64,000 nt of DNA from Centropus unirufus (lineage: Eukaryota > Chordata > Aves > Cuculiformes > Centropidae): contig VYZI01000390.1 of assembly GCA_013397695.1 (NCBI GenBank), positions 1-64,000 on the forward strand, in the 5' to 3' direction. Below the pieces are notes generated by a model. The model saw only the letters and a program-made list of their open reading frames with translations. It was not told where the DNA came from and did no database searches. Positions 59,629 to 64,000 of the stretch are shown piece after piece (the first letter of the stretch is position 1; each line of letters starts with the position of its first letter). A program made the position numbers and the translations under genes.

Positions 59629-59806
59629 ATGATGGGACAAAGGTTTGGGAATTTCATCACCTTTTGCCTTCTGCTCTGGAGCTGCTTGAGCTTTGCCTGG
59701 AGTGATGTCGCTGGGCCCGGGACTACCTCGCCTGGGGCAGGACATATCAGAAAGGGGCTGCCCCGAGACATTGCCAATGGGAGCTACGTGCACAGCAACA
59801 CCTCAG
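59629..59806 (+). CDS. Sushi gene coding exon 1: signal peptide and linker (residues 1-59)
   Basis: Two successive ATGs (59629, 59632), both with A at -3; the second also has G at +4. The donor CAG|GTATTC at 59806 gives phase 1, matching the sushi exon. A rival donor at 59814 (GA|GTGAGC) would be phase 0 and break the frame. Confidence 0.75.
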
Positions 59807-61631
59807 GTATTCGAGTGAGCAATTGCCTGCCTCTCCCTCTGCAGGGCTGCTTGGGGACCCAGTGTAGAGGTGCACAGGGGGAAGGGTATGGGAATGGGCT
59901 GATGAGGGCATGACGGTGCTTCTCTCCGCGGGCATGGAGGCACACTGACACGCTATGGGGCTGCAGGGCTTGGTGTGGTCCTCACAGCCACAGCCGTGTC
60001 TGTGATGTGGGAGAGATGTACCGCATCAGAGGCAAAGTCGCTAGGCGCAGGGAGGAAATTTAAATACTCACCTGTCGCCTTTTGAGAGTAAGGTTCTCCT
60101 CCGTGTTAACCGCTATGGATATAATGACAGGCTCACAGAATAAATCCCTGTCTCCAAGGGCTGAGCTGAGACCCTGGGAAGAAATGAGGATGGAGATTCT
60201 TTAAAAACACTAATAACCTCCAAATGCTGAGGGTGACTGGTTTTTTTTTAATCCACTTCCTAGAGAACATGCTGCTTTCCAGCAAGTGGGATATAGCATG
60301 GGGCTGCCATAGGGTGATCACCCACCCAGTGCTGGCAGTCTGCCCACCTCCATGTACAGACAGGTACACAGAGCAGCCCAGGCCATACTATTGAGCCCTT
60401 CACCTTCCCAGAACTTTATGAACTTCCAAAATACCTGTTGGGAACAGTCCCTGGACCGCCTTACCAGCAGATCACGGTGAAGGATTACTGGGGAAGGTGC
60501 TAGCTAGCACCAGACAATTCAACTGCACAGCAGATCCAGTCCAGGCATCCGGGAAGCCTCCCTGGTATTGCTGAATTTACTCATACAGACATCTCTGCTA
60601 CCTCTTAACGGTATTACTGGACCAGAGAAAGTCTGATCTTACTAAATCTGATTCGTTTCATGTCAGTAACTCTGGAGGAGAAGCCTACATCATTTCAGCA
60701 AAAGCAGGGGTGAACCAAACCTCTTTCTCACATTAGCCTTACTGCTGCACTCGGAACTTCCCTCAAAAGTTTCCTGTTAAATAAGAATTTACTAATGCAC
60801 GGTTTTTTTGGCCCTCTGTTAGTATATCCAGGCATGTTTTGCAAACACACAATCAGACTGGCATCCCATTTGGGTTCTCTCTCACTCTCAGGTCTTGTCA
60901 GGTGCTAGCAAGCTGGAACAAGGACAGTGATAAAGATGCAAGGGGTGCAACCCAGGAAGGATGATCTAAGCCAGAAAACTGAATAGGTCTGGATAGTTGT
61001 GGGTGACAAATTAGAAAAAAAAATATGTCTGGGATGGAAAAGGTTTCCTTCTATAGCGTAGAGTAGCTTTTTTATTGCTTTGTGTTCCACCCAACAGTGC
61101 CTTCCCAGAATACTGGGGTATTAAAAAGTGCCTATCCTTTTCTTTTCCCTCCTAATGGTTGCTCTCTGCATACTGTCCCCATCCTATTCCTTTCTGGTCC
61201 CACATCTGCTGTTTGGTAGCTGCCCACATGGCAGAGTTTGCAGCTAGAAGACTTATTTCGTAGATAAAGCCACCAGACTTCCTACATCTCTCCTGTGGGA
61301 TTAAGTAAAAAAAAAAATCAAATAGAAAATTGGAGAATGGCCAGACCTGCAGGAGTGACACAGAGGCCAAGCCGCCTTTTCAAAAGCATCACAGCAGGGG
61401 CTTTTCAACCACCTGCACTTAATGTCTCTTCATCTCTCCCAGCACCATGCACAGCTCTCCCTCCACCACGTTACGGATACTACTATGTGGACAGAGGCTC
61501 AGGCGTCTCCTTGGGCTCCATCCTCATATACTGGTGCCAGGATGGATACCAACTGGTGGGCAGCGAGAGGCTGTTATGCCTGCGCCGGGGGAGCACTTCA
61601 TCCTGGAGCCAGCCCCCACCCCACTGCCAGG
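59629..61631 (+). CDS. Unassigned sushi (CCP) domain protein with signal peptide, 5' part
   Basis: Two exons, 59629-59806 and 61443-61631, join at phase 1. Residues 1-25 are a signal peptide (hydrophobic ITFCLLLWSCLSFA). Residues 26-60 are a Gly/Pro/Ser-rich stretch with sequons at N50 and N57. Residues 62-121 form one complete sushi domain: four cysteines (C62, C91, C105, C121), Y95 and W114 in the usual places, expected pairing C62-C105 and C91-C121. The sushi exon is phase 1-1, as such modules usually are. The domain resembles that of single-sushi membrane proteins such as SUSD3, but this is only a resemblance. The gene is head-to-head with SLC23A4 and runs off the right edge; whether it has more sushi modules or a membrane anchor cannot be seen. 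Confidence 0.78.
61443..61631 (+). CDS. Sushi gene coding exon 2: complete CCP module (residues 60-122)
   Basis: Acceptor CTCCCAG, donor G|GTAAGG, 189 bases, phase 1-1. The protein includes PPPRYGYYYVDRGSGVSLGS, YWCQDGYQLVGSE and WSQPPPHC. Confidence 0.85.
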
Positions 61632-63290
61632 GTAAGGAGCCCACTGGTGTGACCCGGTCCCTGTAGGCACTTACAGGGTCTCAAGGGGGTGCAGGTGATG
61701 GCCACCCAATTGCTTACTCGGAAAGGGAGGTGCAACCACTGGGTCTTGCATGGGGGTTTTCTCACACTGGCCAAGCCGACAAGGGCAGGAGGATGTGGGG
61801 TGTCCCAGCCACTCTCAACAGCGGAGGTCCAGCTTGACCTGGTTGGTTGTCATCAGCACAGGTGACACGTTATGCTTCAGCAGGGTCCCTGCAACAGCAC
61901 TTAATGAGCTGCATGAAGTGGCAGAGGATGCCAAAGAGGCAAACTCACCTGGCAGAAGGTAAATTCACCATATAGAAGTCACCAAGTTTGGTCAAAACCT
62001 GGCATGCAATTCCAGGGTATAGCCAAAAGCTTTCAGTAAGCAATAAACCAGCACATGGTGTTTATGAAAGCCCATGCAGAGCATGAGCAGTTTGCAAATT
62101 GCCCTCACATTTTTTGTGGCACAAACTCATCAAGAACAAATGCCTGAGCATCGAAGCAACAAAGTTTATTGCTTTAAAAGCTTTCTCTCACGCACTTTAT
62201 ATTGTGTGCGTACCTAAAATAATTGCAGGAAGATTGCCCTCAAGAAAGTTATATATTTTTGCAGTGGCAAGCAAAACCACAGAAGTTGTAAATACTATAC
62301 AGCTTACACGTGAATTATATTGCCCATGTCAGACATTGAGAATTGAAGACCTTAAAGACCCGGAGCCCTTTCAGAAGGAGTTTATAGGCAAACCCATGAC
62401 TCAGTATCCGGCTAAAAAAACAGTTCGCATGGTCTAATGCATTTGCTTTTGCCACTTCTCTTTCACTTGCTGAGGATAAGCAAATTCTTTCAAGAAAGGA
62501 AGCATCTCCCCAAAGCCAAATTGGAAACCGAAGTTCAAAAACCATAGAACATTCCTGCGGGTGCTTCAGCTCAGAAGCACCTTAGGTATGTTGCCCTTCA
62601 CAAGTAAAACAAAAATAAAGCAATTCACCTCAATTCAAACCTGTAAAACCTGGTGATATACAATCAGTATGTGTCTCTTGTTCATAAGAGTAAACACACA
62701 AAAGAAAAGCAGTGAACTTTGTTGCAATAGGTTACAGTTATGCTCGCAGTAAAACATTCATAAAGCTCATTAGCAAACCTTGTCTTCTTGGCTCTAAACG
62801 GAGGCTGCAGTTTGTGCACTGCTTAAAGCAGAAACAATTTGGGTGAACCATAGAAAACCTCCAAACCTTAAATCACACCTTGGGGTCTCCAAAACAAAAA
62901 AATTAAGACTGTTGTAAGGAAAAAAATCCCCATACACTTGTTCTCTTTGAAACAAAATGCAAACATCTGTACTTTCAGCAGTCTTTGGTTATTTTGCAAG
63001 TGTCGTAAGGTTGGGTTTCTTCAATCCATGTATTTTATTGCTTTGAAAACCTAAACATACCACTTTTGCAGATGTTAGCAAATCCCGTTGTATTACTTTG
63101 CCCTTGGGATGGGAGCCACATCCCTAACTTCAGACATTTACAATACAAACATCATTTAGGTTCCCTTTACAGTTTGATCAGGATGCAATTTATCTGCTCT
63201 TTTCAGACATCCATCTTAAAGCAGGTAGGGATCACACACTCGGATGGACTGTACAACCATCCAAGAAAATTCTGAAGGAAGCAGATAATT
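61632..63290. other. Presumed intron of the sushi gene, no exon recognised
   Basis: I looked for a phase-1 acceptor followed by a second sushi module or a membrane segment and found none. The sequence becomes AT-rich toward the right. Confidence 0.4.
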
Positions 63291-63299
63291 TTATGATAA

Positions 63300-63480
63300 G
63301 AGTGCTGGAACACTGGAACAGAGAGGTTGTGAATGACCCATCCTCCGAAACATTCAAGGCCAGGAGGTTGCATGGAGCTCTGAGCCACCGAATTTAGTTG
63401 ACAATGTCCCTGCTTACTGCAGGGGGTTCAACAAGATGATTTTCAAAGGTCCCTTCCAACTTGAACAACTCTATGGTTAT
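63300..63480 (+). mobile_element. CR1 LINE 3' fragment, plus orientation
   Basis: GAGAGGTTGTGAATGACCC, GCAGGGGGTTCAACAAGATG and GGTCCCTTCCAACTTGAACA are degraded CR1 3' sequence. Confidence 0.85.
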
Positions 63481-63703
63481 GTCTATCAAAGCTCTCAATT
63501 AATTTTTAATTTATGTATTTTGTATTTCACAAGCCCAATTTTTCTTTCAAATACTCATGCTTCCTAAATCCATTTTAACTTTTCTTTCCGTTTTAACTTT
63601 GTCCCCCTTTTTTCTGAAGTAAGAGAAATACGTTTCACATTAAAAAAACCTAACAAATTACCATAAATCCTTTTTTTTTTTTTTTTATTCAGACCTTAAT
63701 TCA

Positions 63704-64000
63704 CAGAATCATTTAAGTTGGTAAAGCTCTTTAAGATCCTAAGTCCAACCCTTAACACTATCAAGGCCACCACTAAACCAAGTCCCTCTCTGCATATTTT
63801 CTAAATAGCTCCTGGGGTGGTGATCCAAGCACTGCCCAGGGCAGCCCATGCCAGTGCTTGAGAGCCTGTTCAGTCAAAAGCTTTTCCCCAATTTCCCATT
63901 TAAACCTGCCCTGACAGAACTTGAGGCCATTTCCTCATGTTATGCCTTCCTACTCTGGAAAAGAGACCCGCAGCCACTTCGCCACAAGCTCCTGTGGGGA
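63704..64000 (-). mobile_element. CR1 LINE 3' fragment, minus orientation, cut by window end
   Basis: It runs from CAGAATCATTTAAGTTGG through GGCCACCACTAAACCAAGTC and CTTGAGGCCATTTCCTC, the complement of a longer CR1 3' end. It is preceded by a 16-T run at 63671-63686. Confidence 0.93.

Noticed and set aside
59806..59814. Alternative donor GA|GTGAGC for the first sushi-gene exon
   Set aside because: It is phase 0 and would put the sushi exon, which needs phase 1, out of frame.
1..64000. Search for tRNA, rRNA, CRISPR arrays, prokaryotic operons or selenocysteine elements
   Set aside because: Nothing recognisable by eye; the window is vertebrate genomic DNA. A covariance-model scan was not possible here.

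Overview
The window is a stretch of a bird (possibly another sauropsid) nuclear chromosome. Evidence: spliced vertebrate genes with long introns, several 3' ends of CR1-type LINE retrotransposons typical of avian genomes, one LTR of avian endogenous-retrovirus type, and a GC-rich CpG-island promoter broken by a 292-base run of N. There are no prokaryotic operons, CRISPR arrays or plasmid/phage functions.

Layout. (1) 139-11115, minus strand: the first eight coding exons of WDR91, an endosomal RAB7/PI3K regulator; the WD40 propeller lies beyond the left edge. (2) 10450-12200: a CpG-island promoter shared by WDR91 and the divergent STRA8 gene, with a pair of inverted ZNF143/SBS-like motifs, an E2F-type site, an inverted CCAAT box and a CACGTG E-box, interrupted by the assembly gap. 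(3) 12408-26158, plus strand: STRA8, the meiotic-entry factor, reconstructed as nine coding exons (386 residues). (4) 26159-30470: convergent 3' ends of STRA8 and SLC23A4 with two CR1 fragments. (5) 30471-50736, minus strand: a complete twelve-exon SLC23A4 (624 residues), a sodium-dependent nucleobase transporter of the NAT/SLC23 family, with the SENVG form of the family signature rather than the PNIG form of vitamin C transporters. (6) 50737-59628: mostly gene-free, with one solo LTR, a diverged local duplication and simple repeats. (7) 59629-61631, plus strand: the first two coding exons of a secreted or membrane sushi-domain protein I could not assign; it continues past the right edge. (8) 61632-64000: gene-free apart from two CR1 fragments in opposite orientation.

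Every exon join given for the three named genes keeps the reading frame. Exons were located by matching recalled family sequence and checking splice sites and phase by eye. The order WDR91-STRA8-SLC23A4 is, as I recall, that of the mouse locus, so this looks like an old conserved block. The genes do not form a pathway: one controls endosome maturation, one meiotic entry, one nucleobase uptake. The most notable items are a likely AT-AC U12-type intron in WDR91, the promoter motif cluster between WDR91 and STRA8, an intact SLC23A4 that is a pseudogene in humans, and the unassigned sushi gene.
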